Shown here piece by piece: positions 27,726 to 36,494 of a stretch of 64,000 nucleotides of DNA (the stretch's first letter is position 1; every line of letters begins with the position of its first letter). The notes below the pieces were generated by a model. The model did not search any database and was not told the origin of the DNA. It saw nothing but the letters and a program-made list of their open reading frames with translations. The position numbers were made by a program, and so were the translations under genes. The DNA comes from Methanohalophilus halophilus (lineage in GTDB: Archaea; Halobacteriota; Methanosarcinia; Methanosarcinales; Methanosarcinaceae), in assembly GCF_001889405.1 (NCBI RefSeq), contig NZ_CP017921.1, forward strand, positions 1,130,057 through 1,194,056, in the 5' to 3' direction.

Positions 27726-29159
27726 TTATCTTGCTCTCTGTATCCAGGTTCTTGGCATAAACAATATTAGTATTGGTATGATTTCAATCCTTCCAAGAAG
27801 CATGTCAAAACACAGTACAAGTTTAAGGACTGAAGGCATCGTTGCATCTGTCACCCCTGCAGAAAGACCGACTGTACCAAGTGCACTTGAAACCTCAAAT
27901 ATGGCATTTTCGGTACCAATGCCATGAAGCATTAGGATATATGTTGAAACAATAACGATGACCACATAAAGGGCCACGAAAACGGTTATCTGGTACAGTT
28001 CATCATTTTCTATAACGCGGTCTCTGATCCTGAATGGTGTTACCGTTTCTTTGGGCAGAAAGAAGCGCAGGAATACAAACCGGATAAGCCCCGCAAGCAC
28101 AATCAGCCTGAATATCTTGATTCCGCCAGCTGTGGAACCTATGCTTCCTCCTATCCACATAAGACCGCTTAGGACTGCCTTTGATGAATCGGGCAAAACC
28201 GACATGTCAAGGGTTGAAAAACCTGCTGTTGTAAGGGCAGATATGACCTGAAAGGCGATTTCAGTAGTCCCCAGCTGTATTCCAGGGTCTTGCAAAATAG
28301 AAAAAGCGAAGATAAGAGTCCCTATACCCGCAATGATGAAAAAAGACCTGAGTTCAAGGTTTTCTGCTATTTTTTTGGGATTTTTGAGGGCCTCTGGGTA
28401 CAGTTCAAAATTGATTGCTCCCATTATACATGCTATGGCGATAGTCAGTGGAACAAGAATATGCCCGAATTCCCCGACACTGCCTGGTCTTGTGGAAAAG
28501 CCACCTGTTGAGACACTACTCAGGCCGTGTGCTGTCGCGTCAAACAGGGACATACCACTCAGCAGGAGAATGGCTATTGCAATAACCGTTATTACCACAT
28601 AGATTTTCCCAAGCAGGCGTGTGGTTGAAACCACGGTTGGTTTTATCGTTTTTTCACCGGAATATGCTTTGTATATCCTGAAAGCAGAGGCTCCGGGGTT
28701 GACAAATATCGAGAGGGCGATCAGTATGATGCCTATACCACCTACCCATTGGGACCATGCCCGGCTAAACAGGAAAACAGGTCCTGCATCAGTGGGGGCC
28801 ACACTGAGCCCTGTGGTGGTGGTTGCGGAAACGCTTTCAAAGAATGCATCAATAAAAGGCATACCTGTTGTAAGGGACATTGGTATGGATGAAACGAAAG
28901 ATATAAGCGGGAATGCGAGGGCTGCAAGTACAATGGCATCCTTTGTTTCCAGTTCATAGTCCGGGAGTGCCTTATAGATTGCAAACCCCAACATTCCTGT
29001 TATGATCGCCGTGAGTGCATAATAGCAGGCAGATGAAGAATCACCCAGCAGTAATGCCGCTCCCACTGGCACGGTTAAGACTAAGGCAAATATCATCAAC
29101 AGGGAACCTATATATTTGACTACAGCATAGGCGTTGATTGGGGATACCAACTCATACAT
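27726..29159 (-). CDS. trkH: Trk potassium transporter membrane subunit TrkH
   Basis: The 477-residue membrane protein contains the four pore-loop filter regions of the Trk/Ktr family (for example T-T-T-G-L-S, S-T-G-G-F-S, T-T-A-G-F-S and L-G-T-V-G-L-S), each with the key glycine. About ten membrane helices. It forms an operon with trkA. Confidence 0.95.
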   Translation of the reverse strand: MYELVSPINAYAVVKYIGSLLMIFALVLTVPVGAALLLGDSSSACYYALTAIITGMLGFAIYKALPDYELETKDAIVLAALAFPLISFVSSIPMSLTTGMPFIDAFFESVSATTTTGLSVAPTDAGPVFLFSRAWSQWVGGIGIILIALSIFVNPGASAFRIYKAYSGEKTIKPTVVSTTRLLGKIYVVITVIAIAILLLSGMSLFDATAHGLSSVSTGGFSTRPGSVGEFGHILVPLTIAIACIMGAINFELYPEALKNPKKIAENLELRSFFIIAGIGTLIFAFSILQDPGIQLGTTEIAFQVISALTTAGFSTLDMSVLPDSSKAVLSGLMWIGGSIGSTAGGIKIFRLIVLAGLIRFVFLRFFLPKETVTPFRIRDRVIENDELYQITVFVALYVVIVIVSTYILMLHGIGTENAIFEVSSALGTVGLSAGVTDATMPSVLKLVLCFDMLLGRIEIIPILILFMPRTWIQRAR

Positions 29160-29246
29160 AGCATATAATATGAAGTTAAGTTTATATTTGTATTCTACTT
29201 TAGGCTGCTTTTGGATTTCTAATCACAATATTTTGTTGCAATCGAA

Positions 29247-29975
29247 TCATCCGTTGTCCTCTATACTCTCCCCCACAATACCGTTCTGTTCCATCCAGCA
29301 TGCAGTTAGGTCGGCCGCCCTTTCCACAGCATCCACTATTACGCTGTCAGCAGTTGCGATAACTCCAAGGTGGCCTGCCTGTTTGAGGTCGAAATCCACA
29401 TTTTTTGATGTCGTGACGGCTGTTTTGAACAGGTATTTCGCTGCTCTCTTACGGATGAATTGTGCAAGTTTGCCACTGTTGCTCATCTGGCTGTCAAGAA
29501 GGATTGTTGCAGAATTCACTCCCAGTACCGAGAGTGTGGTCAGCATCTCATCAACAGCCTGATAGGTTGTAGCTGTATTGGTGTGGTTCTTGAAAATCCC
29601 CCGGGTGTCACGCAGGAATCCATCGTCTGCAAACCATACTGTCTCGTTCTGGATTACACTTTCCATGGTTATCAGTACATTGTATCCGTCTATGAAGATA
29701 TCATACCCCTTCAGTCGTGAGCATGTGAGCCTTCTATTACTGCGTCTGGCTGCGGTCTCCGGGTCAAATACAAGCCTTGTAAGGATGTGCCTGTCTTCCT
29801 CTGCCAGACGGTAATGGTTGCTGACAAACCTGATTACACCTTTTCTCCTGTATCCCCTATAGAGAAGATACCTTATGTCGGCTGCAGGTTCTTTTAGTTT
29901 ATTTTTGAATCTTTCTACTGATGTGATACCTGCGGCAGTCATACCTGAAAATCTCTTCCGATAAGTTTTATACAT
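29247..29975 (-). CDS. DUF434/DUF5616 domain protein, putative PIN-like nuclease fold
   Basis: The 242-residue protein combines an N-terminal basic DUF434-like part with a C-terminal DUF5616-like part containing I-D-G-Y-N-V-L-I and L-L-D-S-Q-M-S-N-S-G. These acidic positions resemble PIN/NYN ribonucleases, but activity is unproven. ATG 29975 is chosen because GGGTGG precedes it; GTG 29987 is in frame. It is head to head with the alanine dehydrogenase gene, with only 29 bases between the starts. Confidence 0.65.
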   Translation of the reverse strand: MYKTYRKRFSGMTAAGITSVERFKNKLKEPAADIRYLLYRGYRRKGVIRFVSNHYRLAEEDRHILTRLVFDPETAARRSNRRLTCSRLKGYDIFIDGYNVLITMESVIQNETVWFADDGFLRDTRGIFKNHTNTATTYQAVDEMLTTLSVLGVNSATILLDSQMSNSGKLAQFIRKRAAKYLFKTAVTTSKNVDFDLKQAGHLGVIATADSVIVDAVERAADLTACWMEQNGIVGESIEDNG

Positions 29976-30004
29976 GTCGGCAACCACCCTTTAATGGTGA
30001 TTTT

Positions 30005-30985
30005 TTGGAAATACTCTGGCTTGATCAGGATGACGTGAAATCCTTGCTGGATATGCCTTCAGCCCTGGAGGCAGTGGAAATGGCTTTTGCCCAGCACGGA
30101 AGGAATAAGGTACAGATGCCACCTAAATCTTATCTTTATTTTACCGAACATAATGGTGATCTACGCACAATGCCTGCTTTTCTGGAGGAAGAGGATGTTG
30201 CAGGTGTCAAGGTCGTAAATGTCCATCCTGAAAACCGTAAAGTAGGCCTGCCTACTGTAATGGCGACGGTTATACTCAATTCCACATCCACCGGTGCACC
30301 TCTTGCCATGATGGATGGTACATACCTCACAGATATACGCACCGGGGCTGCAGGAGGTGTGGCAGCCCGCTATCTTGCACGTGAAAACAGCAGTGTCGTG
30401 GGGATGGTGGGAGCGGGCAATCAGGCCAGGACACAATTAGAGGCTATATCGAACGTTTTCGATCTTGAACAGGTATATGTATTCGATCTGGATACTTCAA
30501 GAGCGGAGGATTTCAAAGAAGGAATGGAATCAGTTGCATGCTGTGACATAACAGTAGTTGATAGTATCCAGAAAGCCTGCGATGCAGACATCCTGATAAC
30601 CACTACTCCTTCAAGAAAGCCGATAATCAAAGCACAATGGTTACCGGAGGGGCTGCACATCAATGCTATCGGGGCTGACGCCAGGGGCAAGGAAGAGCTG
30701 GATCCCAACATTCTCCAGAAAGCAAGGGTTGTGGTCGATGATATGGCACAGGCCACCCATTCCGGGGAAGTGAATGTCCCTCTTTCTGAGGGTTACATCC
30801 GACAGGAAGATATCTTCGCCCAACTGGGTCAGATAGTTGCCGGTCTGCATGAGGGTCGTGAATCGGACAGTCAGGTCACGGTTTTCGATTCAACTGGACT
30901 TGCGATACAGGATATTGTGACCGCCAATCTGGTTTATAAAAAGGCAAAAAATAAAGGTATAGGTTCGAAGGCAAAATTGTTCTGA
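30005..30985 (+). CDS. Alanine dehydrogenase / ornithine cyclodeaminase family
   Basis: The 326-residue protein belongs to the OCD/mu-crystallin family (K-V-V-N-V-H-P-E-N near 75, G-M-V-G-A-G-N-Q-A-R for NAD binding near 137, D-S-T-G-L-A-I-Q-D near the end). Archaeal members include an NAD-dependent alanine dehydrogenase. TTG at 30005 is the start: GGTGAT ends four bases before it and no ATG fits. Ornithine cyclodeaminase activity cannot be excluded. Confidence 0.85.
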   Translation: MEILWLDQDDVKSLLDMPSALEAVEMAFAQHGRNKVQMPPKSYLYFTEHNGDLRTMPAFLEEEDVAGVKVVNVHPENRKVGLPTVMATVILNSTSTGAPLAMMDGTYLTDIRTGAAGGVAARYLARENSSVVGMVGAGNQARTQLEAISNVFDLEQVYVFDLDTSRAEDFKEGMESVACCDITVVDSIQKACDADILITTTPSRKPIIKAQWLPEGLHINAIGADARGKEELDPNILQKARVVVDDMAQATHSGEVNVPLSEGYIRQEDIFAQLGQIVAGLHEGRESDSQVTVFDSTGLAIQDIVTANLVYKKAKNKGIGSKAKLF

Positions 30986-31012
30986 TTATTCCTGGTAAGG
31001 GCAGATGGCCAC

Positions 31013-31504
31013 TCAACTTCTGCCCCTTATGGTCTTAAATCCGCCGACCCTTTCCTCACATATTTGGCGATGTCGTTCTTCTTCCTGTGCGATTCTTTCC
31101 ATTTGTTTGGTGAACTCGTTACTCTTTTCTTTTCTGCCGAAAAATTCCTGCAGAACATTCTGGTTTATAGATGCTATTTTTTTATAATCACTGTGGGCAA
31201 GGATTTCGTATTTTCTTATTTTTTGGAACATTTCCGGACCATCCATACCTTCAAAATCAAAATGTTTAATAGGCACTCCCAGGGGAGGTTCTTTCGGTAT
31301 GGCTATATCGGCTATTTCCATCCAATATTCCACAATCAATCTATGCCTTTCTGAGTCATTGGATAGTATTTGTAGGGCCTCACTTTCCGCTCCTTCCAGT
31401 TCAAGTTCTGATTCCCAGAGTATGAGCTGTTCCAGCTGGGATTCCATCCAATACATCTTCTTTAATTTTGACTGAAGCATCTTTTCACTGAAATATTCTG
31501 ACAT
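31013..31504 (-). CDS. Ferritin-like (rubrerythrin-type fold) hypothetical protein
   Basis: The 163-residue, all-helical protein has the spaced acidic and histidine residues of a diiron four-helix bundle. E-S-E-L-E-L-E-G-A-E is followed by N-D-S-E-R-H-R-L-I (ExxH-like), and a second set E-E-E-R-H-R-Q-I-C-E lies near residue 150. It lacks a rubredoxin domain. Metal content and function are unknown. AGGTGATAAA directly precedes the ATG. Confidence 0.6.
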   Translation of the reverse strand: MSEYFSEKMLQSKLKKMYWMESQLEQLILWESELELEGAESEALQILSNDSERHRLIVEYWMEIADIAIPKEPPLGVPIKHFDFEGMDGPEMFQKIRKYEILAHSDYKKIASINQNVLQEFFGRKEKSNEFTKQMERIAQEEERHRQICEERVGGFKTIRGRS

Positions 31505-31666
31505 TTTATCACCTATTGAATTAACAATATGGTTTTCGTAGAATTCAGGTCTCTATTTGAAATATATTATATAATATATAAAAACTTCGTGATACTATTT
31601 TTCCTGAAATTGTTTACAATTACAGAACGTTATTATTATTTTCTGTTTTCAATTAACTCGGGATAG

Positions 31667-31689
31667 CTATAAATAATACTCCGGGAGTA
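31667..31689 (+). promoter_or_regulatory. TATA box and dyad of the que operon
   Basis: CTATAAAT (31668-31675) is a canonical archaeal TATA box. It is followed at once by TACTCC-G-GGAGTA (31677-31689), a perfect 6-bp dyad lying between TATA and the expected transcript start near 31694-31700. This is a typical position for a repressor operator. Confidence 0.5.
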
Positions 31690-31713
31690 CTGGAGGAATA
31701 CCGGTGTATATTA

Positions 31714-32394
31714 ATGAAAGCGGTTTGTTTACTCAGCAGTGGATTGGATTCTGTCGCATCCCTTGCGATAGCGTCTGGAAAATATGATGTACAGCTTGGT
31801 CTTACCTTTGATTATGGACAGCTGGCTGCGGATGCAGAGATTGGCCTTTCCCGGCAGATATGTGACTATTACGGCATTCAACACCGTGTCATTTCGCTGG
31901 ACTGGATGAAGGATATTACTACAACGTCCCTGGTAAACCGTCAGGGAGATGTACCGGATATGGCCGAGGCAGACCTCGGGAATGCTAAAGTTACTTCTGA
32001 ATCTGCCGCAAAAGTCTGGGTTCCCAACAGGAATGGATTGATGGCAAATGTTGCTGCCGCCTTTGCCGAAGCCATGGGTTGTGACTATATTATTGCCGGT
32101 TTCAATGCCGAGGAAGCTGCCACTTTCCCGGACAATTCCCCGGAATTCGTGGACTGTATCAACAGGGCCCTTTCTTACTCCACTCTCAATGGAGTACGAC
32201 TGATATCTCCTGTGCTTGAAATGGATAAGGTGTCCATTGTAAAGGAAGCAGTGCGGGCAAGGGCTCCGTTGGTTTTAAGCTGGAGCTGCTACCAGGGAGA
32301 AGAAAAACCCTGTGGATTATGTGAAAGCTGTGTCAGGCGGGCACGGGCTTTCCGGGAAGCAGGCATCAAGGATCCGGCAGTGGAGGATATATAA
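31714..32394 (+). CDS. queC: 7-cyano-7-deazaguanine (preQ0) synthase QueC
   Basis: The 226-residue enzyme has the PP-loop S8-S-G-L-D-S and the C-terminal zinc cysteines C-Y-Q-G-E-E-K-P-C-G-L-C-E-S-C. QueC makes preQ0 from 7-carboxy-7-deazaguanine; in archaea preQ0 goes into archaeosine of tRNA position 15. It is the first gene of queC-DUF366-queE-queD and its TAA overlaps the next ATG. Confidence 0.96.
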   Translation: MKAVCLLSSGLDSVASLAIASGKYDVQLGLTFDYGQLAADAEIGLSRQICDYYGIQHRVISLDWMKDITTTSLVNRQGDVPDMAEADLGNAKVTSESAAKVWVPNRNGLMANVAAAFAEAMGCDYIIAGFNAEEAATFPDNSPEFVDCINRALSYSTLNGVRLISPVLEMDKVSIVKEAVRARAPLVLSWSCYQGEEKPCGLCESCVRRARAFREAGIKDPAVEDI

Positions 32395-32957
32395 TGGGAA
32401 TTGAAGCGCATATAATGGATGAGACTTATAATTATGACGGCAGCCAGATATCCTCTCTCTGGGCCTACCAGGTGTTCGGGATACAGGCAGATTCTGTGGT
32501 AGCATTCCGGGGACAATGTGATGTGCAAATAGCACACATGATAGACCTTGAGGACAGAAGGGAAAACGAATCCATTGTATCTGCGGACATGCTTCATTTC
32601 ATCATTGAGCATTTTGATTCTACCGACCTGAAATTAATCTACAGCAGGCAGCGGCTTTTCACAGCTCTTGTTGCTGAAACTCTTTCCTCTATGGGAATCA
32701 TGACTAACAGGGAGGGGGATGATCTTTTTGCCAACGGGAAAAAACTGACGGTATCCATTGCAAGCACCTCTGCGGTCTCACAGAAGATACATTTTGGCAT
32801 CAACGTATGCCATGATTTTTATGGGAATCTGGAAGAATGTGGTATTGCTGCAGAAAAAGCCCGGCACTTGCTGGAAGCTATCACAGACAGGTACATCAAA
32901 GAGATGGAGGATGTCGAAGGAGATCTTCGAAAATCCCGACCCCTGGATGTGGTTTAA
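32394..32957 (+). CDS. DUF366 family protein inside the que operon
   Basis: The 187-residue protein matches DUF366, an archaeal family of unknown function. The segment K-K-L-T-V-S-I-A-S-T-S-A...H-F-G-I-N-V resembles the core of lipoate/biotin ligase-like folds, which is only suggestive. It overlaps queC by one base (TAATG) and directly abuts queE, so it is co-translated with the preQ0 enzymes; a role in the archaeosine pathway is inferred from this alone. Confidence 0.75.
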   Translation: MGIEAHIMDETYNYDGSQISSLWAYQVFGIQADSVVAFRGQCDVQIAHMIDLEDRRENESIVSADMLHFIIEHFDSTDLKLIYSRQRLFTALVAETLSSMGIMTNREGDDLFANGKKLTVSIASTSAVSQKIHFGINVCHDFYGNLEECGIAAEKARHLLEAITDRYIKEMEDVEGDLRKSRPLDVV

Positions 32958-33677
32958 GTGGAAAGAAAGCCCGTGTCCGAGATATTCTGTGCGGTACAGG
33001 GGGAGGGTCCTTATGTAGGGGTGCGGCAGGCCTTTGTCAGATTTGTTGGGTGTAATCTGGATTGCTCTTACTGTGATACTCCTCTGGATGAGCCGGATTA
33101 TTGTCTTTTTGAAAAAGTGCCGGGAAGCGGTGAATTTGAAAAACTCTCACCCCTGCTTTGCACTTCAGATATCGAAGATAGTATCAGGTCATTTGCTAAT
33201 CTTCACTCGGTATCCCTGACAGGCGGGGAGCCTCTTTTACATGCAGAATTCATCAGGGATCTGGATCTGCCTGCACCTGTTTATCTTGAAACTAACATGA
33301 CCCTGCCGGAAAAGGCAGCGATTGTGAAGGACTCGGTGGATTATGTGGCCGGAGATGTGAAATTACCCGAAGAATTTGAAGGGAGTAATTTTGATGAACA
33401 CATCGAACACACATACCAGTGTTTCCGCACCCTTCGCAGCACTCAGCACAGGGATTGTTTCTGTAAAATTGTAGTAACTTCTTCAACTAAACCGGCTGAT
33501 GTGATGGATATTGTAGAGCAGATCTCCGATTACATAAGCTGTGTGATACTGCAGCCGGTCACACAGCACAAAAAGGCTACAAATATACAGACAATACTTT
33601 CCCTGCAGGAAAATTTACTCAAAAGCAAAAACACTCTAATAATCCCGCAGACTCACAAACTGTGGGGGTGCCTATAA
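32958..33677 (+). CDS. queE: 7-carboxy-7-deazaguanine synthase QueE
   Basis: The 239-residue radical SAM enzyme has C32-N-L-D-C36-S-Y-C39 and T-G-G-E-P-L. It converts 6-carboxy-tetrahydropterin to 7-carboxy-7-deazaguanine, the QueC substrate. The start is GTG 32958, directly after the DUF366 stop; no ATG fits. Its TAA overlaps the queD ATG. Confidence 0.94.
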   Translation: MERKPVSEIFCAVQGEGPYVGVRQAFVRFVGCNLDCSYCDTPLDEPDYCLFEKVPGSGEFEKLSPLLCTSDIEDSIRSFANLHSVSLTGGEPLLHAEFIRDLDLPAPVYLETNMTLPEKAAIVKDSVDYVAGDVKLPEEFEGSNFDEHIEHTYQCFRTLRSTQHRDCFCKIVVTSSTKPADVMDIVEQISDYISCVILQPVTQHKKATNIQTILSLQENLLKSKNTLIIPQTHKLWGCL

Positions 33678-34027
33678 TGACAAAAATGAAACTTGGAGTA
33701 GAGGAATATATTGACAGTGCCCATCATCTGCCCGGGCATGAAAGTTGTGGTATAGTTCATGGTCATACCTATAAGGTGGAAGTTGTCCTTGAAGGAGAAA
33801 AAAAGCCATCCGGTATGGTCATTGATTTCTATGACGTAAAACAGACCGTTCGGTCTACTTTGAAAGAATATGATCATTGCATGCTCAATGATATAATGGA
33901 GTATCCAAGTTCGGAAAATCTCTGTGAACATATCTATAACAGGCTATCTCAGCAGCTGGATTTCCCTCTCTCTGTGAAGGTCTGGGAAGGACACGGCAAG
34001 TGGTGCCAGTTAAGCGGAATCAACTGA
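33677..34027 (+). CDS. queD: 6-carboxy-5,6,7,8-tetrahydropterin synthase QueD
   Basis: The 116-residue member of the PTPS/QueD family has S-A-H-H (zinc ligand), C24 four residues before H28-G-H30 (catalytic cysteine and zinc ligands) and E-Y-D-H-C-M-L-N. It makes the pterin precursor from GTP-derived dihydroneopterin triphosphate. ATG 33677 is chosen; GTG 33662 inside queE is the alternative. GGGGGTG lies 7 bases before. Confidence 0.93.
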   Translation: MTKMKLGVEEYIDSAHHLPGHESCGIVHGHTYKVEVVLEGEKKPSGMVIDFYDVKQTVRSTLKEYDHCMLNDIMEYPSSENLCEHIYNRLSQQLDFPLSVKVWEGHGKWCQLSGIN

Positions 34028-34100
34028 CTGAGATTCCAAAACCTATATCTAGATGTGACTCAATAGCAACATAAGATTTGTCTAGAGTGGAGGAAATATT

Positions 34101-35066
34101 TTGGCCACAGAGAGCGGAAAGGACCCTGAAGAATGTCTGCCGGAAGAAGACCGGGACTCGATAAAGAGACTTATTGCCCAGCATCCCTGCTATAACAAGG
34201 ATGCACAACATAAATTTGGAAGGATTCATCTGTCGGTGGCTCCTAAATGCAATATTAAATGTAAATACTGTGAACGTAAATATGATTGCGTAAATGAAAG
34301 TCGACCCGGGGTTACAAGTGAAGTTTTAACTCCACAACAGGCCCTTGAAAAAACACAAAAGGTATTGAAAGAATATCCCTTCATTAAAGTTGTGGGTATC
34401 GCCGGTCCGGGTGATCCTCTTGCAAATGATGAAACCTTTGAGACTTTCAAACTTATAAAACAACATTTCCCGGATGTCACTCTCTGCCTGAGTACTAATG
34501 GTCTGGCTCTGCCTGCCAGGATACAGGATGTCCTGGATTCCGGTGTTTCCACATTAACTGTTACTTTGAATGCCATTGACCCTGAAATAGGGGCAAAAAT
34601 TGTAGATCATGTAAATTATAACGGTAAAACCTACCGGGGTGTTGAAGGAGCCAGCATTCTTCTTGAAAACCAGCTTGAAGGTATTCGCAAGGCCGTGGAA
34701 GCAGGACTGGTTGTCAAGATAAACACGGTGCTTGTTCCGGGTATCAATGAGGACCATATTATCGAGATTGCACAGAAACTCAATGACATGGGTGTGTATA
34801 TCATGAACGTTATGCCTCTTATCTGTCAGGCTGATTTTGCTGACTGGACTGCTCCTACTCCACAACAACGCAAAGCTGTACAGGATTCCTGCGAACCATA
34901 TGTTCAACAAATGCGCCACTGTCGCCAGTGTCGGTCCGATGCTTATGGTCTTCTGGGCAAAGACCTTTCTCAAATGAGCGAACAACGTCGCAATATGGTT
35001 AAAGTCGATGCTCTTAAAAAGGCCGAATCCGCCAAAACGAAAACTTCTGGTGACACGCCAGAATAA
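34101..35066 (+). CDS. nifB: NifB-type radical SAM protein (FeMo-cofactor precursor synthesis)
   Basis: The 321-residue protein has the NifB-specific H-P-C30-Y, the radical SAM triad C50-N-I-K-C54-K-Y-C57, a following C-V, and the C-terminal C-R-Q-C-R-S-D-A. The NifX-like C-terminal domain found in many bacteria is missing, as usual in archaea. NifB builds the 8Fe-9S-C core of nitrogenase cofactor; no other nif gene is in the window. TTG 34101 is the start, with GGAGG 7 bases before it. Confidence 0.88.
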   Translation: MATESGKDPEECLPEEDRDSIKRLIAQHPCYNKDAQHKFGRIHLSVAPKCNIKCKYCERKYDCVNESRPGVTSEVLTPQQALEKTQKVLKEYPFIKVVGIAGPGDPLANDETFETFKLIKQHFPDVTLCLSTNGLALPARIQDVLDSGVSTLTVTLNAIDPEIGAKIVDHVNYNGKTYRGVEGASILLENQLEGIRKAVEAGLVVKINTVLVPGINEDHIIEIAQKLNDMGVYIMNVMPLICQADFADWTAPTPQQRKAVQDSCEPYVQQMRHCRQCRSDAYGLLGKDLSQMSEQRRNMVKVDALKKAESAKTKTSGDTPE

Positions 35067-35082
35067 ATGTGGAGACTTTCAA

Positions 35083-36060
35083 TTGGATGTACATACCCTT
35101 GCCCAGAAACTGCATGATTTTGAGGGTGTATCCCGCAAAGCACCTATCGCAGACATTGCACGTATGTTCGATGACGTGAGGGAAAGTTATGGGGGTACTG
35201 TCGTTGATATGGGTGATGACGCTGCAATAATTGATATTGGTGGCGATGAAGTCATCCTGTTTGCTGCTGATGGGATATGGGGCAGGATCACAGAAGCAAG
35301 TCCGTGGTGGACGGGTTATACTTCTGTTGTTGTAAATATTAACGATATATCTGCTATGGGGGCACAGCCGCTTGCCATGGTAAATGTGATGTCTTCTTCT
35401 CACAAGGATGTATGTGACGGTATGCTGCAGGGTATGAAAGACGGGGTGAGAAAATTTGGTGTGCCTATGGTCGGAGGCCATCTGCATCCTGACACACCGT
35501 ACAATTCACTATCAGTGTCCATTATAGGGATCGCAAAGAAGGATTGTGTAATCCGCAGTGACACCGCCTGTGTGGGTGATACAGTTATTGTCGGCTATGA
35601 TATGGATGGCCGGGTGGGGAAGAATTCCCCTTATAGCTGGGATACGACTTCTTTCAAGGATTCTGAAACCGTTCGCTCCCGGTTCATGATAATGCAAAAT
35701 ATCGGCGAAAAACATCTTGTAACTGCCGGCAAGGACATCAGTAATCCGGGTACAATAGGTACCCTGGGAATGCTTTGTGAGACAAGTATGGTGGGTGCAG
35801 AGGTGAATCTGGAGCAGATACCCAAACCCCCCGATGTTGCCCTGGACCAGTGGCTGATGATTTATCCCGCAACCGGTTACATTGTGACTGCAAAAACGGA
35901 AAATGTCGATGAATGCCTGAATGCATTCGAAGAAGTGGGTATCACTGCTGCAGTCATCGGGAAAATTGATGATAGTTGTTGTGTGAAAGTAACCGATGGC
36001 GAAGATTCAGCAGATGTTTTTGATTTCAGTAAAGATTTAATAACGGGGATAAAAGAGTAA
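35083..36060 (+). CDS. Methanogenesis marker protein 2 (AIR synthase-related)
   Basis: The 325-residue protein belongs to the PurM/ThiL/SelD-like ATP-binding fold: D-M-G-D-D-A-A-I near the N-terminus, V-N-I-N-D-I-S-A-M-G-A-Q-P-L, and V-G-G-H-L-H-P-D. It matches methanogenesis marker 2, restricted to methanogens and relatives. TTG 35083 is chosen because GTGGAG lies 8 bases before; earlier in-frame codons lie within nifB. It begins 16 bases after nifB. Its reaction is unknown. Confidence 0.85.
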   Translation: MDVHTLAQKLHDFEGVSRKAPIADIARMFDDVRESYGGTVVDMGDDAAIIDIGGDEVILFAADGIWGRITEASPWWTGYTSVVVNINDISAMGAQPLAMVNVMSSSHKDVCDGMLQGMKDGVRKFGVPMVGGHLHPDTPYNSLSVSIIGIAKKDCVIRSDTACVGDTVIVGYDMDGRVGKNSPYSWDTTSFKDSETVRSRFMIMQNIGEKHLVTAGKDISNPGTIGTLGMLCETSMVGAEVNLEQIPKPPDVALDQWLMIYPATGYIVTAKTENVDECLNAFEEVGITAAVIGKIDDSCCVKVTDGEDSADVFDFSKDLITGIKE

Positions 36061-36062
36061 TT

Positions 36063-36359
36063 TCATTCGGATCCCACGTAGGCTTTCAATTCATCAAAAA
36101 GATACTGTTCTGCTGCCTGGACGGCTTCAAGTTCTCCTCTGAGTACTATAACTCCTCTCTCATCACATTCAACAATGTTTACACCGATCTTTCTCTCAAG
36201 GGGTTCAAGATCAAATTCTTCAACAAGATCATAGACCAGGTATGAAGGAGTACCCGGAGGGATTACGAGGTCATACAGGCCTTCGATTTCAGCTCCCATC
36301 TCATCTTCCTTTTTCTCCTTGCTCAGTTTAAGGTCTTCGAGGGTCAGTTTTTTTACCAT
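36063..36359 (-). CDS. Small acidic conserved protein, unknown function
   Basis: The 98-residue protein (MVKKLTLEDLKLSKEKKEDE) has a charged N-terminus and an alpha/beta C-terminal half ending R-G-E-L-E-A-V-Q-A-A-E-Q-Y-L-F-D-E-L. I do not recognise the family. GGGTGA precedes the ATG. It converges on the methanogenesis marker 2 gene with two bases between the stops. Confidence 0.65.
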   Translation of the reverse strand: MVKKLTLEDLKLSKEKKEDEMGAEIEGLYDLVIPPGTPSYLVYDLVEEFDLEPLERKIGVNIVECDERGVIVLRGELEAVQAAEQYLFDELKAYVGSE

Positions 36360-36494
36360 AAGTTCACCCGTAACGTATATCTTGAGGCTAAATTGGTTTT
36401 TCTGGTATTATAATTTGTCCATGGTTACAGAAGGAATTCGATTTTAGAAAGTTTGATATACTTCAAGATTTATTGTTATTGGTGGGAATATATA

